DNA of 64,000 nucleotides from Desulfatibacillum sp. (GCA_016342355.1 JAEINP010000020.1:1-64000), one strand, 5' to 3'. Positions 16,857 through 25,394 are shown, counted from the first letter of the stretch. The notes: generated by a model not told the origin, from the letters alone. A program made the numbers and translations.

Positions 16857-18245
16857 TTATTGTCTAAGGGGAATCTCCCATTTTTTCATGTATTTCCAGA
16901 TAGCAGTTCGGCTCTTGCCCAATCTCCTGGCTACCTCGGCCTTGTTCCATCCGCTTTCGTGAAGTGTTTCCAGCAATAATTCCCGGGTGATTTGCTGAGG
17001 AAAGGAACGGGCATGCCCCATAGCCAGGGCGGAAAAGACCGGCCCGGCTTCCCGGATCTCCACAGGCAGGTCCTCCACATCGATTTCACCGGAGGCGCAC
17101 AGCACAAAGGCGTGCTCCATGGCATTCTCCAGTTCCCTCACATTGCCCGGCCACGGGTAGTCCATGAGCAGCCTCAACGCCGCATGCGAAACCCCGGACA
17201 GTTCCTTACCAGTCTTTTCATTTTGCAAAACCCGGAAATGGTTGACTAAAAGGGGGATGTCTTCCCTGTGTTCCCGCAAGGGCGGGATATGGATAGGAAA
17301 GACTTTGAGCCGATAGTAAAGATCCTGACGAAACAGGCCCTCCTGCACCTGGGCCAATAAATTCTTGTGTGTGGCCGCTATCACCCGGATGTTGATCTTG
17401 CGAATGGACGACTCCCCTACCCTTTCGATTTCCCGCTCCTGCAAGACGCGTAAAAGCCGTATCTGGACCGAAGGGCTGAGTTCCGCAATTTCATCCAGGA
17501 AAACCGTGCCGTCCGTAGCCTGCTCAAACCGCCCCACCCGGTCCCGAATCGCTCCGGTGAAAGCTCCCTTCACATGGCCGAACAATTCGCTCTCCAAAAG
17601 GGTCTCGGAAAGGGCGGAACAGTTCACAGTCACCAAGGGCCCCGCGGCCCGATTGCTATGAAAATGGATGGCTCCGGCTACCAATTCCTTGCCCGTGCCA
17701 GACTCCCCAGTCACCAAAACGCTCACGTCACTGGCCGCTGCCGCCTTGATGGCGGAAAAAACCTGCATCATCCCCTGACTCTTGCCCACAATGTTGGAAA
17801 AATTGTGCAACTCGCCTAAACGGCGGGCTGCTTCTTCTGCTTCTTCCCTAGCCCTTTTGATCTCGGTGAGATCCGTGATGGTTTCCACAATGCCTTCCAT
17901 CACCCCCTGTTCATTGAAAACTGGCCGGGCATTCTTGATCACAGGCACATCATGCCCTTCCTTATGGCGCAGGGCGCATTCCTTGCTCACGCCTTTCTTA
18001 TACTTCCGCACCCCGCAATCCTGGAAACTGGTGGGGCATCCCTGCTGCACGCACTGGTCAAACTGGAGCATCTGACAGGTCTTGCCCAGGGCTTCCCGGG
18101 CCTTATAGCCGGATATCCTTTCCATGGCCCGGTTCCAAGAGGTGACGCGGCCCTGGGAATCCAAAGTAAAGACTCCCTCGGCCATGGAATCCATGATGAG
18201 GTTGACAAAGCGCAGGTCCCAGATTTGGTGATTGCTGGTTTTCAT
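16857..18245 (-). CDS. PAS-domain sigma54-dependent transcriptional activator
   Basis: A 462-residue enhancer-binding protein. The start at 18245 (MKTSNHQIWD) follows GGAGAAAG. Domains in order: an N-terminal PAS sensor (residues 10-135) containing several cysteines (QFDQCVQQGCPTSFQDCG, about 60-77) that could bind a cofactor or sense redox state; a linker helix; an AAA+ module (about 150-385) with Walker A GESGTGKE, the sigma54-contacting GAFTGA loop and Walker B FLDEIAEL; and a Fis-type HTH at the C-terminus (WNKAEVARRLGKSRTAIWKYMKK). It is divergent from the thioredoxin-octaheme operon, whose promoter is of -24/-12 type, so it is the obvious activator of that operon. Three copies of a GGTAACG/CGTTACC motif lie in front of it. 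Confidence 0.93.
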   Translation of the reverse strand: MKTSNHQIWDLRFVNLIMDSMAEGVFTLDSQGRVTSWNRAMERISGYKAREALGKTCQMLQFDQCVQQGCPTSFQDCGVRKYKKGVSKECALRHKEGHDVPVIKNARPVFNEQGVMEGIVETITDLTEIKRAREEAEEAARRLGELHNFSNIVGKSQGMMQVFSAIKAAAASDVSVLVTGESGTGKELVAGAIHFHSNRAAGPLVTVNCSALSETLLESELFGHVKGAFTGAIRDRVGRFEQATDGTVFLDEIAELSPSVQIRLLRVLQEREIERVGESSIRKINIRVIAATHKNLLAQVQEGLFRQDLYYRLKVFPIHIPPLREHREDIPLLVNHFRVLQNEKTGKELSGVSHAALRLLMDYPWPGNVRELENAMEHAFVLCASGEIDVEDLPVEIREAGPVFSALAMGHARSFPQQITRELLLETLHESGWNKAEVARRLGKSRTAIWKYMKKWEIPLRQ

Positions 18246-18265
18246 GAATAATCTTTCTCCGGTTA

Positions 18266-18309
18266 GGTAACGAATTGTAACGTTACCGATTAACATAAAT
18301 TACGTTACC
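18266..18309. promoter_or_regulatory. Triplicated GGTAACG/CGTTACC motif, candidate activator binding sites
   Basis: GGTAACG at 18266-18272 and CGTTACC at 18281-18287 form an inverted repeat with an 8-base spacer. A second CGTTACC at 18303-18309 lies exactly 22 bases further, about two helical turns. Located between the activator gene and the sigma54 promoter at 18424, this fits enhancer sites for the activator and autoregulation. Confidence 0.55.
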
Positions 18310-18423
18310 CTTTTCGTCAAGCCGCATATTCAACACGCTCCACAATTTTTTTTGGGCACCCCCCCCTTGTAATTTAAAATAGTTATGACTCACTCTCACA
18401 AATTTTTCCCCCGGAATTCACAC

Positions 18424-18440
18424 TGGCACTGGTTTTGCTT
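18424..18440 (+). promoter_or_regulatory. Sigma54 (-24/-12) promoter of the redox operon
   Basis: TGGCAC (18424-18429), five bases, then TTGCTT (18435-18440) matches the sigma54 consensus TGGCAC-N5-TTGCW perfectly. It lies 50 bases before the thioredoxin start codon and about 115 bases from the candidate enhancer sites. Confidence 0.88.
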
Positions 18441-18489
18441 TATAATCAAACCGGGAGACAAAAAACCCTTTAACCAGGAGGACAAATTC

Positions 18490-18798
18490 ATGGAAATCAA
18501 CGAACACAGTTTTGAAAAGGTAACGGGAAAAGGCGTGTCCCTGGTGGATTTTTTCGCAACATGGTGCGGCCCCTGCAAGGCCCAGGAGCCCATCATCAAG
18601 GAACTGGAAAAAACCTTTTCAGGACGCGCTTTGGTTACCAAAATGAATGTGGACGAAAACCGCGACACGGCAGCCAGGTTGGGCATTTCCAGCATCCCCA
18701 CCGTGGTGGTGTTCAAGGACGGCAAAGAGGTGGAACGCTTCATCGGCCTCCAGACGAAAAAAACCCTGTCCGCGGCCCTGGAAAGTGCGCTGATATAA
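18490..18798 (+). CDS. Thioredoxin-like protein
   Basis: A 102-residue thioredoxin. The start at 18490 follows AGGAGGACAAATTC; the upstream reading frame would contain the sigma54 promoter. It carries the canonical WCGPC active site (about residues 25-29) after LVDFFAT, and the cis-Pro loop ISSIPTVVVF. It is the first gene of the sigma54-controlled operon, so it is probably a dedicated reductant or partner for the downstream redox enzymes rather than the housekeeping thioredoxin. No signal peptide, so it is cytoplasmic. Confidence 0.93.
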   Translation: MEINEHSFEKVTGKGVSLVDFFATWCGPCKAQEPIIKELEKTFSGRALVTKMNVDENRDTAARLGISSIPTVVVFKDGKEVERFIGLQTKKTLSAALESALI

Positions 18799-18825
18799 AG
18801 TTCAGGTATCAAAGGAGGGACAGTT

Positions 18826-19011
18826 ATGGGAAAATGCACCAATCATCCTGACAGGGAAACCAGCTACATGTGCATGAAAAACGGAGTCTACCTGTGTGAG
18901 GACTGCCTCAAGTGCATGAGCCCCAATGTCCACTGCAAATTCAGGCCGTCCTGCCCCATTTGGTTCATGGACAAAAAGGGCGGCAAAGACATTGACTCTC
19001 AAGCAGCCTGA
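18826..19011 (+). CDS. Small cysteine-rich zinc-finger-like protein
   Basis: A 61-residue protein with an excellent ribosome site (AAAGGAGGGACAGTT). Cysteines and histidines follow a B-box-like order: C4, H7, C16, C24, C27, C30, H36, C37, C43. This suggests one or two zinc sites or a redox-active thiol cluster. It sits between thioredoxin and a transporter in the sigma54 operon, so it may be a thioredoxin substrate or an assembly factor. I do not recognise a characterised homologue. Confidence 0.8.
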   Translation: MGKCTNHPDRETSYMCMKNGVYLCEDCLKCMSPNVHCKFRPSCPIWFMDKKGGKDIDSQAA

Positions 19012-19025
19012 GCAGGAGAAAAACT

Positions 19026-20033
19026 GTGTGGAAAATCCTGGCGAAAATCAATAAAAACCTTATTTTTGCAATAACTGTCATGATGCTGCTGGGCTTGGCC
19101 TTCGGCATTTTCACCCAAGCCTCGTATATGAAGGCGGCTATCATCCCCCTGACCTTTCTCATGGTTTATCCCATGATGGTCAACCTCAAGATCAAAAAGG
19201 TTTTTGAAGGCGGGGATGCAAAAGCCCAGATAATCACCCAGATTGTCAATTTCGGCGTGATCCCCTTTGTGGCCTATGGCCTGGGCAAGTGGTTCTTCCC
19301 GGACCAGCCCTATATGGCCCTGGGCCTGCTTCTGGCGGGCCTTGTGCCCACCAGCGGCATGACCATTTCTTGGACGGGTTTCGCCAACGGAAACGTGGCT
19401 GCGGCCATCAAAATGACCGTCATAGGCTTGACCCTGGGTTCCATTGCCACCCCTTTTTATGTGAAGGCTTTCATGGGCGCGGAGTTGGAAGTGAATATGG
19501 CGGCGGTTATGACGCAAATCCTGTTTATCGTGTTTCTGCCCATGGCGGCGGGCTTTGCCACCCAACAGGCCCTGATAAAAAGATACGGCCAGGAGCAGTT
19601 CCAGCAACACCTGGCGCCCCGGTTTCCCGGGCTTTCCACGGTGGGGGTTTTGGGCATTGTCTTTGTGGCCATGGCCCTCAAGGCCAAAGCAATTGCGGCC
19701 TCTCCCCAAATGCTGGCGTACATTTTATTGCCACTTGGCATACTCTATGCTATAAATTATTCATTAAGCACAATTTTGGGGAAATGGCTTTTGAATGAAA
19801 AGGACGCCAAGGCAATGGTCTACGGATCTGTCATGCGCAATCTGTCCATCGCCCTTGCCATTTCCATCAACGCCTTCGGCCCACAGGGTTCCACCGCGGC
19901 ATTGGTCATTGCCGTGGCTTACATTATTCAGGTGCAGTCTGCCGCTTGGTACGTAAAATTTTCCGAAAAAATATTTGCTCCAAAAGCAGACAAACCGAAG
20001 ATTTTGGTTCCGGTCCCGGAAAAGCCCCAATAA
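19026..20033 (+). CDS. BASS/ACR3-superfamily membrane transporter lacking cysteines
   Basis: A 335-residue protein with ten hydrophobic segments and a GTG start at 19026, preceded by GCAGGAGAAAA. The fold is that of the bile acid:sodium symporter/arsenical resistance-3 superfamily: GLVPTSGMTISWTGFANGN (about residues 101-119) is the discontinuous TM4 motif, where ACR3 has APCTAMVxxWS. The Cys that ACR3 needs for arsenite is Ser here, and I see no cysteine anywhere in the protein. Arsenite export is therefore unlikely. Within a redox operon, transport of a sulfur compound or other organic or inorganic anion is more plausible. Substrate unknown. Confidence 0.8.
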   Translation: MWKILAKINKNLIFAITVMMLLGLAFGIFTQASYMKAAIIPLTFLMVYPMMVNLKIKKVFEGGDAKAQIITQIVNFGVIPFVAYGLGKWFFPDQPYMALGLLLAGLVPTSGMTISWTGFANGNVAAAIKMTVIGLTLGSIATPFYVKAFMGAELEVNMAAVMTQILFIVFLPMAAGFATQQALIKRYGQEQFQQHLAPRFPGLSTVGVLGIVFVAMALKAKAIAASPQMLAYILLPLGILYAINYSLSTILGKWLLNEKDAKAMVYGSVMRNLSIALAISINAFGPQGSTAALVIAVAYIIQVQSAAWYVKFSEKIFAPKADKPKILVPVPEKPQ

Positions 20034-20168
20034 GGAACCCCAAGGGGTTGAGGACGGTTTTTCAAATTTTGCAAAACACCCGCCGCACTTCCATTCCAGG
20101 AGTTGCGGCAGTGGTGCATTTAACGCAGCAAATACAGTACAACGCATAATCAGGAGGAATTCTTTTTC

Positions 20169-21509
20169 ATGAGATTTTTAATTATTGGAGGGGATGCGGC
20201 AGGCATGAGCGCTGCCAGCAGGGCTAAAAGGCACTCCCCGGACATGGAAGCCATTGTATTGGAAAAAACCTCGGACGTATCGTATAGCGCCTGTGGCATG
20301 CCCTATAACATCGCCAATTCATCCAGGGACGTGGAAGACCTGGTGGTGCGAACCGCCCAGGCCTTCCGGGATAAACAGGGGATTGATCTCCGAACCGGCC
20401 ACGAAGCCAGGGCCATTGATCCCCAGGCAAAAACCGTCACCGGCATGACCTCCCAAGGCAAGGATTTTAGTTTCACCTACGACAAGCTCCTCATCGCCAC
20501 CGGAGGCTCTCCCATAATCCCCGACGTGGAAGGCATGGACAACCCCGGCATATTGCCCCTGAAAAGCCTGGATGACGCCCGGAAAATCAAGGCGTTCATT
20601 ACTGCTTCCAACGTAAAAAAAGCCGTGATCCTGGGCATGGGCTATGTGGGCCTGGAAATGTGCGAAGCTCTGGTGGAAAGGGGTGTTGAGGTGGCCATGG
20701 TGAAGCCCGGCCTGTTTTTCCTGCCCTGGATGGACCGGGATCTGGCGGAGCAAGTACAAAAGGAAGTGGAATCCCACGGGGTAAAACTCCACCTGGGCCA
20801 CGACCTCACCAAGGTGGAAAAAACCGCTTCCGGCCTGACCATCACCTGCCCTGGCCTATCTCTGGAGGCGGACCTGCTTATTCCCGCCATCGGCATCACC
20901 CCCAATAGCCAAATGGCTGTAAAGGCCGGGCTGGAAACCAGCGTGGGGGGCTCCATCAGCGTGGACCGGGGCCTTAAAACCTCGGACGAAAATATCTATG
21001 CCGCCGGAGACTGCGCAGACGCCTACCATGTGGTAACAGGCAAAAAAACCTGGATACCCCTGGCCCTTATCGCCAACCGGGCAGGCTGGGCCGTGGCGGA
21101 CAACGTGAACGGCAAAAACGTGGAGCTACCCGGAATTGTGGGGTCTGCGGTTTTCAAGGTCTTTGACTTGGAAGTGGCCCGCACAGGTCTGAATATGCGC
21201 GAGGCGGAAAAGACCGGATTTGATCCGGCCAGCGTCACCATAAAGGCCCGATCCCGCGCCCACAGCCATCCCGGAAACAGTACCATCTGGGTGCATATGG
21301 TGGGAGACAAAAAATCAGGCCGTCTTTTGGGAATCCAGATGGTTGGTAAGGAAGGGGTCGCCCACCGCATCAACGCCGGAGCCGTGGCCCTGCATAATCA
21401 CATGACCGTGGATGGCTTCAGCCTGACCGACATGGCCTATGCGCCGCCTTTCGGACCGGTTTGGGACCCCCTGCTGACAGCAGCCAATCAGTTGGTAAAA
21501 AAATTATAA
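20169..21509 (+). CDS. FAD/NAD(P) oxidoreductase, CoA-disulfide reductase-like
   Basis: A 446-residue flavoprotein starting at 20169 after CAGGAGGAATTC. It has the N-terminal FAD dinucleotide fold (FLIIGGDAAGMSAASRAKR), a second NAD(P) fold (VILGMGYVGLEMCE, about residue 155), the FAD-binding YAAGDCAD, and a C-terminal dimerisation domain (GSAVFKVFDLEVARTGL). The single redox Cys in SYSACGMPY (Cys42) marks the CoA-disulfide reductase/NADH polysulfide reductase/NADH oxidase branch that uses one Cys instead of a disulfide. A role in CoA-persulfide, polysulfide or CoA-disulfide reduction fits the operon. It lacks a C-terminal rhodanese domain found in some polysulfide reductases. Confidence 0.88.
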   Translation: MRFLIIGGDAAGMSAASRAKRHSPDMEAIVLEKTSDVSYSACGMPYNIANSSRDVEDLVVRTAQAFRDKQGIDLRTGHEARAIDPQAKTVTGMTSQGKDFSFTYDKLLIATGGSPIIPDVEGMDNPGILPLKSLDDARKIKAFITASNVKKAVILGMGYVGLEMCEALVERGVEVAMVKPGLFFLPWMDRDLAEQVQKEVESHGVKLHLGHDLTKVEKTASGLTITCPGLSLEADLLIPAIGITPNSQMAVKAGLETSVGGSISVDRGLKTSDENIYAAGDCADAYHVVTGKKTWIPLALIANRAGWAVADNVNGKNVELPGIVGSAVFKVFDLEVARTGLNMREAEKTGFDPASVTIKARSRAHSHPGNSTIWVHMVGDKKSGRLLGIQMVGKEGVAHRINAGAVALHNHMTVDGFSLTDMAYAPPFGPVWDPLLTAANQLVKKL

Positions 21510-21527
21510 GCCACAAGGAGACGGACC

Positions 21528-22505
21528 ATGGGAAAAATTTCCCGCAGATCCTTTATAAAAGGCAGTATTGCAACGGCCGGAGCCATGGGCGCTTCCGCGG
21601 TCCCCCTGCCCGCTTCCGCCAAGGGGGTGGGCGCCGGGGAACTGGCCACCCTCATCGACATTGGCAAATGCATAGGTTGCGGGGCATGCGTGGAAGCCTG
21701 CCGCGAAACCAACGGCCGCAAATTCCCCGAACCCAAAAAGCCCTTCCCCAAAATGTATCCCCCCAGAGTGAGGACGGCTGACTGGTCCGACAAACGGGAC
21801 GTGGACGACCGCCTGACTCCCTACAACTGGCTGTTCATCCAATACGCCACCGTCAACATTAACGGCGAGGAAACCACCCTTACTGTGCCCCGCCGCTGTA
21901 TGCATTGCACCAATCCGCCCTGCGCCGACCTCTGTCCTTTTGGAGCGGCCCGCAAACTGAAAAACGGCATCACCCGCATCCACCCGGACATCTGCCTGGG
22001 GGGCGCCAAATGCAAAATGGTCTGCCCCTGGGATATTCCCGAGCGCCAGACGGGCGTGGGGCCGTATTTGCAGGTCCTGCCCAATTTTGCAGGCAACGGC
22101 GCCATGTTCAAATGCGACCGGTGTTTTGACCGGATAGATCAGGGTCTTGTTCCAGCCTGCATTGAAGCCTGCCCGGAAGACGTGCAGACCATTGGTCCCC
22201 GGAACGAAATCATTGCAGCGGCCCATGCCAGGGCCAAGGAGATCAACGGCTATATTTACGGAGAAACGGAAAACGGCGGCACAAACACCCTGTACGTTTC
22301 CCCCGTACCCTTTGAAGAGTTGAACAAAGCCCTGGAAAAAGGCCCCGGCATGCCCCACATGGAGCCCGTGGCCGACTCCATGGCCCTGGCCGATAACCTG
22401 GGCATGGCCCTGCTGTTGGCGCCCATTGCCGGAATCGTCGCCGGATTCATCAAGTTCACCGGTTTTTCCAAACAGAAATCTTCCCAGGATAACAAGGAGT
22501 CGTGA
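21528..22505 (+). CDS. Tat-exported four-cluster ferredoxin subunit of a membrane redox complex
   Basis: A 325-residue protein with a twin-arginine signal (SRRSFIKGS, residues 5-13) and the DMSO-reductase-B type array of cysteines: CIGCGACVEAC, CMHCTNPPCADLC, CKMVCPWDIP and CDRC ... CIEACPED, enough for four 4Fe-4S clusters. A hydrophobic helix near residues 285-305 can anchor it at the outer face of the membrane. Related subunits carry electrons between membrane b-type subunits and a catalytic partner. Here there is no molybdopterin subunit; the octaheme cytochrome is the apparent catalytic partner. Confidence 0.9.
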   Translation: MGKISRRSFIKGSIATAGAMGASAVPLPASAKGVGAGELATLIDIGKCIGCGACVEACRETNGRKFPEPKKPFPKMYPPRVRTADWSDKRDVDDRLTPYNWLFIQYATVNINGEETTLTVPRRCMHCTNPPCADLCPFGAARKLKNGITRIHPDICLGGAKCKMVCPWDIPERQTGVGPYLQVLPNFAGNGAMFKCDRCFDRIDQGLVPACIEACPEDVQTIGPRNEIIAAAHARAKEINGYIYGETENGGTNTLYVSPVPFEELNKALEKGPGMPHMEPVADSMALADNLGMALLLAPIAGIVAGFIKFTGFSKQKSSQDNKES

Positions 22506-22507
22506 CC

Positions 22508-22987
22508 ATGGAAAAGGCCGCCTGCAATCCCTATCCGTCCAAGGCCATGACACGCTTTTACATGGCCGTGGTGGCCGTGCTGGCGTTCACCGGCTTTGGA
22601 CAAATGCCCATTTTCAAACGCTATTATCTGGCTGACATCCCGGGCCTTGGCTGGTCCGCAAATTTTTTTGTCACCCACGCCATTCACTATATTGGGGCCA
22701 GCCTGCTTTTCTTTATTATCGCCTACCAGATCACCGGCTATTTCATGCGCGGAAGACATTATTATTCCCTCACCAGATCCGGATGGGCCAGGGTCATCTT
22801 CCTGGTCGGCCTGGTTGTCACCGGGATATTCCGGGTTTTAAAAAACATGCCGGACATTGTTTTTTCGCCCAACTTCACCATGTTCATCGATTTTGCCCAC
22901 CTGGGCTTCGCCATGCTCTTTTTATTCTCGTGTTTGGGTTTTCTTTTATTTCACACCGGGTGGTGCGAGGAGGACGCCACCACTTAA
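22508..22987 (+). CDS. Membrane cytochrome b-like subunit (four TM)
   Basis: A 159-residue integral membrane protein. The start at ATG 22508 has AAGGAG eight bases upstream; a GTG at 22502 is possible. There are four hydrophobic helices (about residues 16-34, 53-76, 90-108 and 124-146). Histidines at THAIHY, in FAHLG and in FHTG are candidate haem ligands, as in formate dehydrogenase gamma-type diheme subunits. It lies between the ferredoxin subunit and the octaheme cytochrome and should link them to the quinone pool. Confidence 0.78.
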   Translation: MEKAACNPYPSKAMTRFYMAVVAVLAFTGFGQMPIFKRYYLADIPGLGWSANFFVTHAIHYIGASLLFFIIAYQITGYFMRGRHYYSLTRSGWARVIFLVGLVVTGIFRVLKNMPDIVFSPNFTMFIDFAHLGFAMLFLFSCLGFLLFHTGWCEEDATT

Positions 22988-23009
22988 TCTTTTAACAAGG
23001 GGAGGCTTT

Positions 23010-24635
23010 ATGTACAAAAAACTTGGCATTGCATTGCTGGTCGCTTGCCTGGCCACAGGACTGGGATTGGCCCTGTCCGCCAGCGCGGCGACCGGGGATG
23101 GAGGAACAGCTCCAAAGCCGCCGTTCGGGAATCCCAACTCCCCCAACAACACGGCGGATCATTCCAAATTCGAGGTCCTGCAAAAGGATTTCAAAACAGG
23201 CCCGGAAGTCACCAAAGCCTGCCTGAGCTGTCACAATGAGGCTGCGGAGCAATTCCAGAAAACCATCCACTGGAAATGGTTGTGTCCGGCCGCCAAACCC
23301 GAGGCCAAACTGGGCAAGGGCGGATACGTGGTCAACAATTTCTGCATCAGCATCTATTCCAACGAACCACGCTGCACATCCTGTCACGCCGGATACGGTT
23401 ACAAGGACAAAGACTTTGATTTTTCCGTGCAGGAAAACGTGGACTGCCTGGTTTGCCATGAGCAGACCGGAACCTACAAAAAATTCCCCACAAAGGCCGG
23501 GCACGTGATTACCGAGCCCACACCCTTTCAGGGTAACATGTGGCAGCCGCCGGACCTGGCCAAAATTTCCCAGTCCGTGGCCCTGCCCACCCGTAAAAAC
23601 TGCGGCGTCTGCCACTTCTTCGGCGGCGGGGGCGAAGGCGTCAAGCACGGGGACCTGGATTCCAGCATGCTCCAACCGGGCCGGAACCTGGACATCCACA
23701 TGAACAAGGACGGTGAAAATTTCACCTGCACCCGGTGCCACACCACGGTGCAGCACGCTGTTTCAGGACGGTGCTACAAGGGCACCACCATGACCGACCG
23801 CAGAAGCCTGCTGGATTCGGACCTGATCCACCGCATCACCTGCTACTCCTGCCATTCGGAAAAACCCCATAAAACCGAGGCCAAACTCAACGACCATACG
23901 GACAAGGTGGCTTGTCAAACCTGCCACATTCCGGAATTCGCCCGGGAGCATTCCACAAAAATGTCCTGGGACTGGTCCACGGCCGGCAAAAAAGATGATA
24001 AGGGCAAGCCCCTTGTTATCAAAAAGGATGGACGCAATATCTATGACGGTATGAAAGGCGATTTTGTGTGGGAGAAAAACGTAACGCCGGAATACAAATG
24101 GTTCAACGGCAAACTCACCTACCTCACCCTCACGGATAAAATCGACCCGGCCCAGCAACCCATTGTAATGAACACCCCCAGCGGTTCTTACGACGACCCC
24201 GATGCCCGTATCTTCCCATTTAAGGTCCACAGGGGCAAGCAACCCTTTGACAAGGGCAACAACACCTTTGTGGTTCCCCATCTCTTTGGCAAAGACGGCG
24301 CTGCCTACTGGAAAGGCTACGACTGGAGCAAGGCCATCCAGGCCGGTATGGACTATGCGGAACTGCCCTACTCCGGGGAGTACGATTTTATCAGCACCGA
24401 GTACCTGTACCAGACCACCCACATGGTGGCCCCCAAGGAAATGGCCCTTTCATGCGATGCCTGCCACGCTCCCAAGGGACGCCTGGCAAGCCTGACAGGC
24501 TTTTACCTGCCCGGCCGGGATGCCAGCAGTTTTGTGGATTATCTGGGCTGGTTCATCGTTCTTGCGTCCCTTATTGGAGTTTTGGGCCATGGCTTACTGC
24601 GTTTTGCCTCCAAAGGCGGCGGAAAGGGGAAATAA
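23010..24635 (+). CDS. Octaheme c-type cytochrome, tetrathionate-reductase (OTR) family
   Basis: A 541-residue exported multihaem protein, started at 23010 by GGGGAGGCTTT and a signal peptide (residues 1-27, ending SASA). There are eight CxxCH sites at about residues 71, 122, 146, 198, 240, 278, 302 and 482, the count and long C-terminal gap of the octaheme tetrathionate reductase family. A TM helix near 509-528 anchors it to the membrane. Family members reduce tetrathionate, nitrite or hydroxylamine in vitro. The neighbouring thioredoxin and CoA-disulfide-reductase-like proteins favour a sulfur substrate. It is the likely terminal enzyme of the operon. Confidence 0.92.
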   Translation: MYKKLGIALLVACLATGLGLALSASAATGDGGTAPKPPFGNPNSPNNTADHSKFEVLQKDFKTGPEVTKACLSCHNEAAEQFQKTIHWKWLCPAAKPEAKLGKGGYVVNNFCISIYSNEPRCTSCHAGYGYKDKDFDFSVQENVDCLVCHEQTGTYKKFPTKAGHVITEPTPFQGNMWQPPDLAKISQSVALPTRKNCGVCHFFGGGGEGVKHGDLDSSMLQPGRNLDIHMNKDGENFTCTRCHTTVQHAVSGRCYKGTTMTDRRSLLDSDLIHRITCYSCHSEKPHKTEAKLNDHTDKVACQTCHIPEFAREHSTKMSWDWSTAGKKDDKGKPLVIKKDGRNIYDGMKGDFVWEKNVTPEYKWFNGKLTYLTLTDKIDPAQQPIVMNTPSGSYDDPDARIFPFKVHRGKQPFDKGNNTFVVPHLFGKDGAAYWKGYDWSKAIQAGMDYAELPYSGEYDFISTEYLYQTTHMVAPKEMALSCDACHAPKGRLASLTGFYLPGRDASSFVDYLGWFIVLASLIGVLGHGLLRFASKGGGKGK

Positions 24636-24636
24636 C

Positions 24637-25260
24637 ATGAACCAAACACCCATGAAAAAAGCCTATCTGTACACGCGCTTCGAGCGCTTCTGGCACTGGG
24701 GCCAGTCCCTGTTAATCCTTTTCCTTCTGTTTACAGGCCTGGAAGTCCATGGCGTCTATCAGATTTTTGGATATGAAGAAGCCGTGGAACTCCATAACAC
24801 CGCCGCCTGGACATGGCTGATCCTGTATATTTTCATCCTATTCTGGGAAGCCACAACCGGCGAATGGAAGCAATACATTCCCACCACCAAAAAACTGGTG
24901 ACCGTGGCCCTGTACTACAGCATCGGCATCTTCAGGGGAGACCCCCATCCGGTTCCCAAGACCGAAAGGGCCAAGCACAACCCCTTGCAGCGCCTGACCT
25001 ACCTGGGCATCTCACTAATCCTGGTGCCCCTGCAGATCGTTACGGGGCTGTTGTATTACACCTTCAACCACTGGGCAGCCTGGGGGATCAACATGCACCT
25101 GGGAACCCTGGCAGCCATCCACATGTGCGGAGCTTTTTTGCTCCTGGCCTTTGTCATTGTCCATGTGTACATGACAACCACCGGCCATACCATCATGGCC
25201 CACATCAAGGCCATGATCTCAGGCTGGGAGGAAGTGCCCGACACACCCGATAAAAAATAA
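24637..25260 (+). CDS. Cytochrome b561-type membrane subunit
   Basis: A 207-residue protein with four hydrophobic helices. The start at 24637 follows the octaheme stop within a few bases. The N-terminal YTRFERFWHWGQSLLILFL, with its WHW histidine, HNTAAW, and the later MHLGTLAAIHMCGA and VIVHVYMT segments give histidine pairs typical of b561/thiosulfate reductase cytochrome b subunits. It is the last gene of the sigma54 operon and probably takes electrons from menaquinol for the octaheme cytochrome. Having two b-type subunits in one operon is unusual. Confidence 0.85.
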   Translation: MNQTPMKKAYLYTRFERFWHWGQSLLILFLLFTGLEVHGVYQIFGYEEAVELHNTAAWTWLILYIFILFWEATTGEWKQYIPTTKKLVTVALYYSIGIFRGDPHPVPKTERAKHNPLQRLTYLGISLILVPLQIVTGLLYYTFNHWAAWGINMHLGTLAAIHMCGAFLLLAFVIVHVYMTTTGHTIMAHIKAMISGWEEVPDTPDKK

Positions 25261-25273
25261 GCCTCAACCACAG

Positions 25274-25298
25274 CAGCCGGAGGCCACGCCTCCGGCTG
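25274..25298 (+). terminator. Hairpin after the octaheme operon
   Basis: CAGCCGGAGGC (25274-25284) and GCCTCCGGCTG (25288-25298) form an 11-bp stem with a CAC loop, 13 bases after the last stop codon. The T-run is missing, so termination may be factor-assisted. Confidence 0.65.
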
Positions 25299-25348
25299 TA
25301 AACCAAGCTGTCCCTTAAACTCCACTATTGGCATTGATCTTGCATAGC

Positions 25349-25394
25349 CCTGTCTTTTAAGGACAGGACTATTTCTTCCGGGTTTCCTGTCCTT
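25349..25394 (+). promoter_or_regulatory. Three-segment alternative hairpin in the leader of the serine hydrolase gene
   Basis: CCTGTC (25349-25354) can pair with GACAGG (25362-25367). The same central segment, AAGGACAGGA (25359-25368), can instead pair with TCCTGTCCTT (25385-25394). The two hairpins exclude each other, as in attenuators. It ends about 65 bases before the start codon at 25459. Confidence 0.35.

Noticed and set aside
19026-20033. Arsenic resistance operon
   Set aside because: Transporter lacks the required cysteine, and no arsR, arsC or arsM-type gene is near.
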